Below, in pieces: positions 16,267 to 23,974 of a stretch of 39,670 nucleotides of DNA. The stretch's first letter is position 1; the number at the start of each line of letters is the position of its first letter. Position numbers and translations under genes: made by a program. A model generated the notes under the pieces. It was not told the origin of the DNA, did no database searches, and worked only from the letters and a program-made list of their open reading frames with translations. The DNA is from Methylophaga pinxianii (GTDB lineage Bacteria; Pseudomonadota; Gammaproteobacteria; Nitrosococcales; Methylophagaceae): positions 1-39,670 of the forward strand of contig NZ_JAJAEO010000157.1 in NCBI RefSeq assembly GCF_020447225.1. Reading direction: 5' to 3'.

Positions 16267-18104
16267 CCTTTTGACGTAATCACCCGTTGCGGTTTGCCAA
16301 TTAAGTAGCCCTGTACAAAGTCCACTCCAAAGTCCTGCAACATTTTTAGGGTTTCCCGGTCTTCTACGAATTCAGCAACTGTTTTTTTGCCAAGGCTGTG
16401 AGAGATATCGATCATGGATTTCACCAGTAACTGATCCACGGGATCATTGTGCAAATTAGTAATAAATCCGCCATCAATTTTCAAAATATCTACCGGGAAA
16501 TGTTTTAAATGACTATAAGAGTTGAACCCAGCACCAAAATCATCCAGTGCAAAGCGGCATCCTAGATGTCGTAATCGATCAACCATTTGCTTAGTTTGTT
16601 CAAAGTTGGAAATGGCGGAAGTTTCCGTTATTTCAAAAACCAGCCGTGACGGATCAGCGCCTGTCTCTAATAACTTACGCTCCACCAAGGGATAAAGGTT
16701 TTTATCGAGAAAAATATTTCCTGATAAATTCACTGCCAGAGCCGTATCATTTGGAATATTTCTTAACAGCTCAAAAGCATGATTCACCACCCAAAGATCA
16801 ATTTGATGAATCAATCCCATCGCTTCTGCTACTGGAATAAAGTCCTGAGGATAATAGAGTTTGTCCCCTTGTCCGCGCATACGAATCAAACACTCATAGT
16901 GGTTGATTTTTTTCTCTTTCAAAGAATAAATCGGTTGAAATTCAAGAATGAAATTTTCTTGTTTTAATGCGGCACGGATTCGTGGCGCCCATTCAACACT
17001 ATGTCTTAAAGCGAACATTTCCCGATCAGCAGGACTGTATACATGAACCCGATTACGGCCTCTTTTCTTAGCTGTATAACAAGCCTGATTGGCATGTGAC
17101 AGAATTTCACCTACGGTTGAAATTTCTGCTTCAGTGATACATTTCACCCCAATGCTGGCTGAGAGGTGATATTCATGATCATGAAAAGTAAAGCTATAGC
17201 CATCAAACAGTTCGCGCAGCCCCTCCGCTCGGGCTATCGCTGTTTCAGGATCAATCGTATCGACGAGGACAGCAAACTCATCAGAACCGATTCGAACCAG
17301 CGTATCACGAACTTTAAAAAAACCGCGTAATGAATTGGCCACCTGTACCAGCAGGGTATCCCCCGCCTCATGACCTTCAGCATCATTAAGCACCTTAAAG
17401 CTATCCAGATCGATATAAAACAACGCACTGCTGGTATGAAAATTACGCACCTGAGTTAAGGTAATATCCAGTGCTTGTTCCAATCTTCGACGATTTGCCA
17501 GCCCGGTTAAATCATCATGATTTACTGAAAACTGCAGTCTGGCCTCCATCACACGCAGCTGAGCATTTTCATCTTCAATCTGCTGCTGACGAAGATGATA
17601 ATGATCACGTTCCCGTTTAATAGCCAAAGTGGTCATCACCGCTGGTGGCAAGGATTCGGCAGTAAGTGGACGGTACAACAGGGAGGTAACGCCATGACCC
17701 AAATCGGTTAATAACTGATTATGATTCCATTGCGATTTTTCAGTCAGGGCAATCATCGGAATTAATCGCCATTCATCAAACTGATCCAGTTTGAGGCGCA
17801 ACTCACGCGCATTGCAATCACCAAGGCGACAATCAAGAATAATTAAATCAATATCGCATTGCTCGTCCGTAATGGTATGCCTCAGCACTTTCATCAAGTT
17901 CTCTGAGCCATTGGCGATGGTGATATTAGTAAAACCACTGAGAGATAACATGGTTTGCAGAAAAGCCAGATCAGAAAGTCGAGTACCACTTATCAAAATT
18001 CGAGCAGCCAACAAATCATTCACCTCCGCAGCAGATATTGGCGCCGTAGGGCTCTGCTCGGATGTCTTAGACATCGGTGAATCAATTGTTAGAAGTGTAT
18101 TCAT
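16263..18104 (-). CDS. GGDEF-EAL protein with degenerate receiver domain
   Basis: A 613-residue predicted c-di-GMP enzyme. Residues 33-160 resemble a receiver: D91 sits at the phospho-acceptor place, but the usual acidic pair is replaced by SGT (39-41) and the conserved lysine by R145, so phosphorylation is doubtful. A short coiled coil follows (165-190). The GGDEF domain (191-355) reads GSDEF (273-277) with KVRD in place of the RxxD inhibitory site. The EAL domain (375-610) reads ECL (404-406) but keeps N459, E491, D521-D522, K542, E578 and Q598, so phosphodiesterase activity is plausible. A second start at Met11 is possible. Confidence 0.9.
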   Translation of the reverse strand: MNTLLTIDSPMSKTSEQSPTAPISAAEVNDLLAARILISGTRLSDLAFLQTMLSLSGFTNITIANGSENLMKVLRHTITDEQCDIDLIILDCRLGDCNARELRLKLDQFDEWRLIPMIALTEKSQWNHNQLLTDLGHGVTSLLYRPLTAESLPPAVMTTLAIKRERDHYHLRQQQIEDENAQLRVMEARLQFSVNHDDLTGLANRRRLEQALDITLTQVRNFHTSSALFYIDLDSFKVLNDAEGHEAGDTLLVQVANSLRGFFKVRDTLVRIGSDEFAVLVDTIDPETAIARAEGLRELFDGYSFTFHDHEYHLSASIGVKCITEAEISTVGEILSHANQACYTAKKRGRNRVHVYSPADREMFALRHSVEWAPRIRAALKQENFILEFQPIYSLKEKKINHYECLIRMRGQGDKLYYPQDFIPVAEAMGLIHQIDLWVVNHAFELLRNIPNDTALAVNLSGNIFLDKNLYPLVERKLLETGADPSRLVFEITETSAISNFEQTKQMVDRLRHLGCRFALDDFGAGFNSYSHLKHFPVDILKIDGGFITNLHNDPVDQLLVKSMIDISHSLGKKTVAEFVEDRETLKMLQDFGVDFVQGYLIGKPQRVITSKG

Positions 18105-18286
18105 CTGCTCTGTATGCGGTTTCTGCTGACCGGTTTTAAAAATACATGCAAACGAAAATAGCCGTTTTATATTTTAAAATCAACACTTAATATGATTTTC
18201 ATAATGCTATTTATAAAGTATTGAAAAAATGGATCGGCTGTAAACGCAATCATAGTGGTTTGATACTGATAAATTCGTGCAGGAAT
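18105..18286. other. AT-rich spacer between flhX-like and GGDEF-EAL genes
   Basis: This 182-base gap carries the possible promoter of the GGDEF-EAL gene listed separately. Beyond that I see no conserved hairpin, terminator with a clear T-run, or credible small gene. Confidence 0.6.
18155..18183 (-). promoter_or_regulatory. Putative sigma-70 promoter of the GGDEF-EAL gene
   Basis: Read on the minus strand, TTGATT (18183-18178) and TATTTT (18160-18155) are separated by exactly 17 bases. They lie about 50 bases ahead of the GGDEF-EAL start codon. Both hexamers match four of six consensus positions. The surrounding DNA is AT-rich, so a chance match is possible. Confidence 0.4.
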
Positions 18287-18565
18287 TTAGCCTTTTTGCT
18301 TGGGAAACTTTCCCGAAACAATATACGCATAAGCGATGACTTCAGCGATAACTCGATACAGGGTTTCAGGTATGGCCTCGCCAAGTTGCATATCCTTGAG
18401 CATTTCCGTCAAAGCTGCATCTTCTCGAAGCGGAATGTTATGTTGTTTGGCAATCCGAATGATTTCTGCAGCAATATCTCCTTCCCCACTAGCCATCACT
18501 GTGGGCGCATTGTCACCGTCATAATGAAGAGCAATAGCACGTAAAGGTTGTTGCTGTTGGGTCAT
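18287..18565 (-). CDS. FlhB C-terminal-domain-like protein (FlhX type)
   Basis: A 92-residue soluble protein that resembles only the part of FlhB after its autocleavage site. Compare PLRAIALHYDGDNAPTVMASGEGDIAAEIIRIA with the corresponding segment of FlhB encoded at 1830-2969. It has no NPTH motif and no membrane helix. Such proteins (FlhX, FlhB2) are known from several flagellated bacteria, where they can replace or assist the cleaved FlhB fragment in substrate switching. The start ATG (18565) overlaps the stop of the FliK-like gene by 4 bases (ATGA), implying coupled translation with that hook-length-control-type partner. Confidence 0.85.
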   Translation of the reverse strand: MTQQQQPLRAIALHYDGDNAPTVMASGEGDIAAEIIRIAKQHNIPLREDAALTEMLKDMQLGEAIPETLYRVIAEVIAYAYIVSGKFPKQKG

Positions 18566-20130
18566 ACCGATATATCCAGCAAGGCTTCGGATTGAGTCCT
18601 GTTTGTAGCCGGTGTCAGCCATTCCACCGGGGCACATTGACAGTTTAGCTGCTGAACCTGCAAATCAAGCGCCGCTAACTTTTCACGTAATAAATCAATA
18701 TTTTCTTCTAACAAAATGACAGCTTGGGGATCTTCAGCTGTGAGTGTCACACTGACTATGCTGTTGTGCAATCCAATAGCGGCACGAAGTTTCCCCAGAT
18801 TTTGCGTTTCCAGATTCAATGTTACTTGCCACTGCTCTTCTTCTTGCTGATCTCGTTTGGCACCTTTTTGAAGTTGTAACTGCATCCATTGCAATTGTTG
18901 TTTGTCCCGTAATGGCACATCCATCAACCATACCTGTGGTTGTGCAGGATTATCTGCTTCTCTGACCATAGTGAGCTGATTCAGTTGTACCCGGGCAATC
19001 GCTGTTTCGACTTCACGCAATAATATCTGCAATCTGGCCAGCTCTGTTACTCCCGCTTGCAGTTGGGCATTCTGAGTTATTTGTTGCATTGGCGCATTCT
19101 GTGCCAAAAGGTTTGGATTATTTGCAATCGTTCCAGCAGTAGAACCTTGCCCGGCAAGCAACATCATGAGTAATTGGGCAGGCGTCTGACCGCTTGCCAG
19201 CAAAGCATTGGTAATATGTGATGGAAGTTGCTGTAAAGCGGCTGGCTGGTTAAGCAGATTAATCAATGCGTTGCGAATTTCCGGCGGAAGATTCTGAGCA
19301 TTGATTTGTCCGTTTGCCGTCTGGCGGATTTGTCCTTCCAGTGCGGCGGCGAGTTTCAATAAATTGGCTTTAAAGTCACCATTGAGTGTGGGGTTTGGTT
19401 GCAGTAACTGCCGCTCCAGAAACATGCCGGATTGTTGAATAGCTTGTTGTAAATTGGCCGGCTGTTGAACGGTTTGTAAATCACGGATATTTTGCCAGAG
19501 CTGGCTCACGGCATTTTGCACTGGCACCATGGATTTGAGTTCAGGCAAAGCATTAATCACTTTTTGTAACTGCGGCGGTTGTGCAAAAACAAATGGTAAT
19601 AATTGACGTTGTTGTGAAAGCAGCGTTTCTGACAATGTCTGATGGGGTGTTTGTAAAGCAACACTGAACGGTGAGCTGCTGAGAATCTGCACCAACAGTT
19701 GTTGGCCGGGTTTGAAGATGGTATTCAGTCTGCTGATATCCAGTTCCATTGGGATCGGCAATTTTCCACTTTGTTGTAATGCCAGCATGATGGTTTGCTG
19801 AGGTAATAGTTTTACCACTTCTGCCAGCAAGGTTTGTCCTGGTCGCAAATCCGTTATTACCGCTGAAACATTTGATACCGAGAGTAATTTAAAGGCTGTT
19901 TTATCACCGGCGTCAGTTCGTTGCAGCTCAATCGTTTGACCCGGTTGTAAATTCACCCCCGCCTGAATCGTGATCATTTTTCCAGCCAGCTGAATATCGA
20001 CATTTTCACCCGCCCTGCCAGCTGACATGACAACAGCTTGCGCAACCTGGCCAGGCATTAACGACAGCGAGCGACTGGCAGCTTCCGTTACAGTGACCTG
20101 AGCGGCTTGAGCGGTCTGAGGTATTTGCAT
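18562..20130 (-). CDS. FliK-like flagellar hook-length control family protein
   Basis: A 522-residue, Gln- and Leu-rich protein. The N-terminal and central part (about 1-400) is variable, with repeated LLxQxxxLQQ-type runs. The last 110 residues resemble the FliK C-terminal domain that contacts FlhB: QWQVTLNLETQNLGKLRAAI followed by VSVTLTAEDPQAVILLEENI. Its partner in FlhB contact would be FlhB or the adjacent FlhX. I start it at ATG 20130, which has AAGGTGGGT upstream; the longer frame reads backwards through the divergent neighbour. Whether this is the main hook-length ruler or a paralogue cannot be told, since the main fliK may lie outside the window. Confidence 0.78.
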   Translation of the reverse strand: MQIPQTAQAAQVTVTEAASRSLSLMPGQVAQAVVMSAGRAGENVDIQLAGKMITIQAGVNLQPGQTIELQRTDAGDKTAFKLLSVSNVSAVITDLRPGQTLLAEVVKLLPQQTIMLALQQSGKLPIPMELDISRLNTIFKPGQQLLVQILSSSPFSVALQTPHQTLSETLLSQQRQLLPFVFAQPPQLQKVINALPELKSMVPVQNAVSQLWQNIRDLQTVQQPANLQQAIQQSGMFLERQLLQPNPTLNGDFKANLLKLAAALEGQIRQTANGQINAQNLPPEIRNALINLLNQPAALQQLPSHITNALLASGQTPAQLLMMLLAGQGSTAGTIANNPNLLAQNAPMQQITQNAQLQAGVTELARLQILLREVETAIARVQLNQLTMVREADNPAQPQVWLMDVPLRDKQQLQWMQLQLQKGAKRDQQEEEQWQVTLNLETQNLGKLRAAIGLHNSIVSVTLTAEDPQAVILLEENIDLLREKLAALDLQVQQLNCQCAPVEWLTPATNRTQSEALLDISV

Positions 20131-20193
20131 GAATTCACCCACCTTGAAACACAATGCTAGTATAACAACCAACTTGTTGCCAAAGACCGGCCG

Positions 20194-21054
20194 ATGAAAA
20201 AATTCAGCACAAAATGGTATACCCGTCAAAACGATACGATAAGTGGGCCTTTCACCTTGGCCTTGCTTAAGAGCAATCTGCTGTTGGGCAGGATTAACGC
20301 ACAAACGGAAGTCAGTGCCGATCAAAAATACTGGCAGCCGCTGGGAGACATCATTGCGCTGCAAACAGCCGAACCGATAATACCACCACCGTTAACCCTG
20401 GATGAGCGTGATGGCTTTGATCGACGCAATGATCAACCACTAACCGAGGCGGAACGTGAAATGCGTCGTGAACAGCGCCGTAAACAGGAACCCGACTTTT
20501 TAATTCAACAACGCCAACAACGCACCGAGTTGTTAGAAAAACTTAAACCTGAAAGACCAGCTCGTTTCTGGCCTTTTTTTATCATCAGTTTAATCCTGAC
20601 AGGCATTTTTGTGGGTGCCGTTTTATTTCCCACGCCCCCAATCAAATCTACCGCTGATTGTGATGCTGCTCCGGCTCGCCAGGTGAACTGGGAGAACTGT
20701 CTGAAACCCGGCATGGATATACCTTCAGCCACGCTGACAAGCGCTAACCTCCGCAACAGTGGTTTGGCAATGTCGAATCTAATGAATGCTGATTTGGTTG
20801 ATGCTGATTTGAGTTATGCGGATTTGTCACTGAGTAATATGAGTTATGCCTTGTTACAAGGCAGCAACCTTAAAGGAGCCAACCTGCAACAAGCTGATCT
20901 GTCTTATAGTGATTTAACAGACAGTGATCTGAGTTTTGCCAATCTTCGCGATGCCAGACTGGGCGGAAGTAATTTGCACAACGCCAAGCTGGACAAAGCT
21001 ATTTGGATAGATGGTCGAATTTGTGCGGAAGGTTCTGTGGGAAATTGTTTATAA
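20194..21054 (+). CDS. GYF_2-TM-pentapeptide repeat membrane protein
   Basis: A 286-residue protein of unknown role. Residues 7-55 look like a GYF_2 (DUF4339) module: WYTRQNDTISGPFTLALLKS then a GRINAQTEV strand and KYWQPL. A charged, Arg/Gln-rich coil (about 85-120) is followed by one membrane helix (125-147). Residues 178-270 are pentapeptide repeats of the A(D/N)Lxx type, forming a right-handed beta helix. Cysteines at 156, 169, 277 and 285 flank the helix, outside the membrane segment. With positive charges before the helix, the repeat domain is probably periplasmic. It is divergent from the FliK-like gene, with 63 bases between. Confidence 0.8.
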   Translation: MKKFSTKWYTRQNDTISGPFTLALLKSNLLLGRINAQTEVSADQKYWQPLGDIIALQTAEPIIPPPLTLDERDGFDRRNDQPLTEAEREMRREQRRKQEPDFLIQQRQQRTELLEKLKPERPARFWPFFIISLILTGIFVGAVLFPTPPIKSTADCDAAPARQVNWENCLKPGMDIPSATLTSANLRNSGLAMSNLMNADLVDADLSYADLSLSNMSYALLQGSNLKGANLQQADLSYSDLTDSDLSFANLRDARLGGSNLHNAKLDKAIWIDGRICAEGSVGNCL

Positions 21055-21062
21055 ACAAAGCT

Positions 21063-21443
21063 TTAATGCAGTTTTTGCGGGGCAGCCAAGGTAAAAGCAG
21101 GAATATCGACAGCAAAACGGCTGCCATTGTCATCCATCATATTGTAATGCCCTTGCATCATACCCACAGGAGTATCCAACATGGCGGCACTGGTATAAGT
21201 AAATTTTTCTGTGGGAGCAAGATAAGGGTGCTGTCCCACGACACCATCTCCTTCGACTTCCTGTTCATGACCATCGCCACCGGTGATTTTCCAGTAACGC
21301 GATAAAAGTCGGGCTGGAGTATCACCTTCGTTGGTAATGGTAATAGTATAGGCAAAAAGATACCGGGCTCTTGCAGGATCAGACTCATGATCCAAATAAG
21401 TGGTTTCTACATTTACTAGAATGTTATTTTTTTTATCCGTCAT
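21063..21443 (-). CDS. apaG: ApaG family protein
   Basis: ApaG is a small beta-sandwich protein of unclear role, often linked to stress or cobalt resistance. The 126-residue product matches the family's length and pattern: VETTYLDHESDPARARYLFAYTITITNEGD, then LLSRYWKITGGDGHEQEVEGDGVVGQHP and the closing APTEKFTYTSAAMLDTPVGMMQGHY region. I start it at ATG 21443, one base after the glk stop; the upstream ATG 21452 lies inside glk. It is the last gene of a pgl-glk-apaG unit and is convergent with the pentapeptide gene. Confidence 0.93.
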   Translation of the reverse strand: MTDKKNNILVNVETTYLDHESDPARARYLFAYTITITNEGDTPARLLSRYWKITGGDGHEQEVEGDGVVGQHPYLAPTEKFTYTSAAMLDTPVGMMQGHYNMMDDNGSRFAVDIPAFTLAAPQKLH

Positions 21444-21444
21444 G

Positions 21445-22416
21445 TTAGGCATTATACAACGCTTTTTCGGCCAGCAAACGTGCACCTAAAAGTCCAACCT
21501 CAGGATTAGTGATAAGGTAGACCGGAATTTGTTCCAAAACCCCGCGCATCCGTCCTTTTGCAAGGAAGGATGCGATAAACTCACCCTGTTCAAAAAATAC
21601 CAAATTCTTTGCAGCAATACCTCCAGCAATAAAAAGTCCGGCCCTTGGCAAGGTTGTCAGCGCCAGATTACCGGCCTGTGCACCATATATCTCGACAAAT
21701 AACTTCACTGCCTCAACTGCTGTAGCATCGGTATCTTGAATGGCATAATCACTAATCTGCTCAGCGGTTAAGTTTACTGTGTGAGTAAGTCCCTGGCGCT
21801 CAGCAATAAACTGATATAGCATCTCAAGACCGCAACCGGACAATATTCGCTCATAGGAAACATGTTGAAAATGCTGAAATAATTTCTCCAACAATGGTTG
21901 TTGCGTCTGGTCCAATGGAGCAAAATCAGTATGGCCACCTTGTGTAGGCCAGACTCTCCACCCCTTATGAATGGGAGACATAATCGCTTGCCCCAAGCCG
22001 GTTCCTGCACCGATAACAGCTCTTAAAGATTTTGCTACAGGCTCACCTTGTTGGAGAACAAGTAAATCTTGCTCATGATCAAGCTCACCGATACCGTGCC
22101 CCACTGCAGCAAAATCATTGACTAGCAGCAGCTCTTTCAGGGGAAATTCTGCTAATAATTTATCGGCATCAATAATCCAGGGAAGATTGGTTAAAGCCAC
22201 TTGTCTGCCTGTTATCGGCGCTGCTATCGCCAAACAACAGCTTCGCACCGGTAAACATTCCGCAGGAACAGCAGATAAAAATATTGACAGCAGACTTTCA
22301 AAATCGACATAGGCACTATTTTCAAAGCGTTGCTGCATTATCGTCTTGCCATCAACCTGGCTCAATTGCAACAAGGTTTTTGTACCGCCAATATCTGCTG
22401 CCAACACCGTTTTCAT
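21445..22416 (-). CDS. glk: Glucokinase
   Basis: Glucokinase phosphorylates glucose to glucose 6-phosphate using ATP. The 323-residue protein is the same size as E. coli Glk. It has the ATP-binding AADIGGTKTLLQL motif at the N terminus, LVNDFAAVGHGIG around the catalytic Asp, GAGTGLGQA, and PRAGLFIAGGIAAKN near the C terminus. I start it at ATG 22416, one base after the pgl stop; the longer frame would overlap pgl. Pairing with pgl suggests use of glucose via the oxidative pentose phosphate route. Confidence 0.95.
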   Translation of the reverse strand: MKTVLAADIGGTKTLLQLSQVDGKTIMQQRFENSAYVDFESLLSIFLSAVPAECLPVRSCCLAIAAPITGRQVALTNLPWIIDADKLLAEFPLKELLLVNDFAAVGHGIGELDHEQDLLVLQQGEPVAKSLRAVIGAGTGLGQAIMSPIHKGWRVWPTQGGHTDFAPLDQTQQPLLEKLFQHFQHVSYERILSGCGLEMLYQFIAERQGLTHTVNLTAEQISDYAIQDTDATAVEAVKLFVEIYGAQAGNLALTTLPRAGLFIAGGIAAKNLVFFEQGEFIASFLAKGRMRGVLEQIPVYLITNPEVGLLGARLLAEKALYNA

Positions 22417-22417
22417 A

Positions 22418-23128
22418 TTATTTTGCAGCAGCCGCTTTATCCATAAACCAGTAATAATCACCCGTTGGAGCAAGTCGCTGAACCGGTAAACCGGTTACGG
22501 CTTCAGTCGTGATATCCCTGACAATCTCCGTTTTGGCCTCACCCGCGATAAAGACAATTACCTGTCTGGCAGCATTAATAACCGGGTAGGTAAGAGTAAC
22601 GCGCCACGATTGAAATTTTTCAACAAACAAGCTGGTTGTCAATGAGTCCGTCACTTCCAACGCTGCCGTCTCAGGAAACAATGAAGCAATATGACCATCG
22701 GGCCCCAAACCTAATAACACCAGATCAAAGGGACTTTCTTGCAAGACTGATTTAATAGTTTCTGCGTATCGTCTGGCGACTTCATCTGCATCCCCACTCT
22801 CGGTGGGCATACGATGCACATTTTCAGGCGGGATAGGCAAATGATCCAACATGGCCAATCTGGCCATCTTAAAATTACTGTCATCGTGCGTTGCGGGGAC
22901 ACAACGTTCATCACCGAAGAAAATCTGTACTCTGGCCCAATCAATCTGTTCAATATAAGGCGAGGTTGCCAGTTTTTGATATAACCCTTTGGGAGTCGAG
23001 CCACCAGCCAGCGCAACAAAAAACACGCCCCGTTTAGCGATGGCTGAACGTGCAGTTGCTACAAAATGCTCGGCAGCCGCTTCGATCAGGCGTTCTGAAT
23101 CAGGTAGAATTTTTTGTTGCGCTTTCAT
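22418..23128 (-). CDS. pgl: 6-phosphogluconolactonase
   Basis: This enzyme hydrolyses 6-phosphoglucono-delta-lactone to 6-phosphogluconate, after glucose-6-phosphate dehydrogenase. The 236-residue product carries the family signatures VALAGGSTPKGLYQKLA, VQIFFGDERCVP and LVLLGLGPDGHIASLFP. ATG 23128 is preferred because GAGG lies about 8 bases upstream; a TTG at 23140 would add four residues. No zwf or gnd is present nearby. In RuMP-cycle methylotrophs this step belongs to the dissimilatory formaldehyde oxidation cycle, which would fit the suspected Methylophaga-like host. Confidence 0.94.
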   Translation of the reverse strand: MKAQQKILPDSERLIEAAAEHFVATARSAIAKRGVFFVALAGGSTPKGLYQKLATSPYIEQIDWARVQIFFGDERCVPATHDDSNFKMARLAMLDHLPIPPENVHRMPTESGDADEVARRYAETIKSVLQESPFDLVLLGLGPDGHIASLFPETAALEVTDSLTTSLFVEKFQSWRVTLTYPVINAARQVIVFIAGEAKTEIVRDITTEAVTGLPVQRLAPTGDYYWFMDKAAAAK

Positions 23129-23166
23129 GTCTATCCTCAATGTAAAAATAATTTTGTGCGGTAATC

Positions 23167-23181
23167 ACTGACAGTGTCAGT
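23167..23181. promoter_or_regulatory. 15-bp perfect palindrome between pgl and SIMPL gene
   Basis: ACTGACAGTGTCAGT is a perfect inverted repeat of two 7-base arms around one central base. It lies 39 bases upstream of the pgl start and 83 bases upstream of the divergent SIMPL gene, a typical operator place. A -35-like TTGACT read on the minus strand partly abuts it. I do not recognise the binding protein. It could also form a short hairpin in a transcript. Confidence 0.5.
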
Positions 23182-23263
23182 CAAATCCTGTTAATTTAGC
23201 AATCATGCGGTAGCAACAGCAAGCCAAACTCTTTCTCATTTATCACACAGGAACCAGCAAACC

Positions 23264-23974
23264 ATGAAAAACGTTTTCTTTATTGTTGCCATATTATTTT
23301 ATTCAGCTACAGCAGCAGCTGAAACAGAACTGAACTTTAACCTAATCAATTTGAATGCAACAGCCGCAACCGAAGTGGCAAATGATCAGGTGACCAGTGT
23401 GATTCAGGTAATGCTTAACGGAACCGACCCTGCGAAATTAGGAGAGCAAGTCAATCAACGCAGCAATCAATTGCTCGATAAGATTAAAGATTACGATTCA
23501 GTAAAGTCACAAACCACAGGGTATCAAACGCGCCCAATGTATAAAGACAGTCAGATAGTTTCCTGGCAGGTCAGTCAGCAAATTCGTTTGCATAGCCATG
23601 ATTTTACTCAAATGAGTGAGCTGTTAGGCGAAGTTCAATCTCTGGGTACCGTTCAATCAATTGAGTTTTCACTCTCTGATGCGCTGATTGAAAGCACGCA
23701 AAACGAACTGATGCAACAAGCCATCAGCAAGTTTCGTGATAAAGCATCGCTGATTCAGCAACAGTTCAACGAGCCTGGTTACCGCCTGGTCAATATGTCT
23801 GTCAACACTAGCGGCTATGCACCGGTTTATCGCATGGAAAGCAGCATGATGATGTCAGCCGACATGAACAGCAAAAGTGCTCCTGCCGCGCTGGAAGCTG
23901 GCAGCAATAAAGTCTCTGTTGATGTTAATGGCCAGATTCAACTTATCAGTGACACTACCACGGTGACCGACTAA
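23264..23974 (+). CDS. SIMPL-domain (DUF541) periplasmic protein
   Basis: A 236-residue exported protein. It has a signal peptide (1-19, cleavage after ATAAA) and a SIMPL/DUF541 domain. The domain pattern is visible as ANDQVTSVIQVMLNGTDPAKLGEQVNQRS, a TTGYQTRPMY middle strand, QIVSWQVSQQIRLHSHDF and the ALIESTQNELMQQAISKFRDKA helix. SIMPL proteins form channel-like or ring assemblies, and their function is largely unknown. A CAGGA ribosome site precedes the ATG. Its stop codon directly abuts the stop codon of convergent ilvA. Confidence 0.88.
   Translation: MKNVFFIVAILFYSATAAAETELNFNLINLNATAATEVANDQVTSVIQVMLNGTDPAKLGEQVNQRSNQLLDKIKDYDSVKSQTTGYQTRPMYKDSQIVSWQVSQQIRLHSHDFTQMSELLGEVQSLGTVQSIEFSLSDALIESTQNELMQQAISKFRDKASLIQQQFNEPGYRLVNMSVNTSGYAPVYRMESSMMMSADMNSKSAPAALEAGSNKVSVDVNGQIQLISDTTTVTD

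Noticed and set aside
20131-20193. Possible sigma-54 site (TTGGCAACAAGTTGG) ahead of the FliK-like gene on the minus strand
   Set aside because: The second element lacks GC at the required distance, so the spacing rule fails.
22207-22220. Sigma-28-like GCCGATAA string on the minus strand
   Set aside because: It lies inside glk with no matching -35 element and no gene start nearby.
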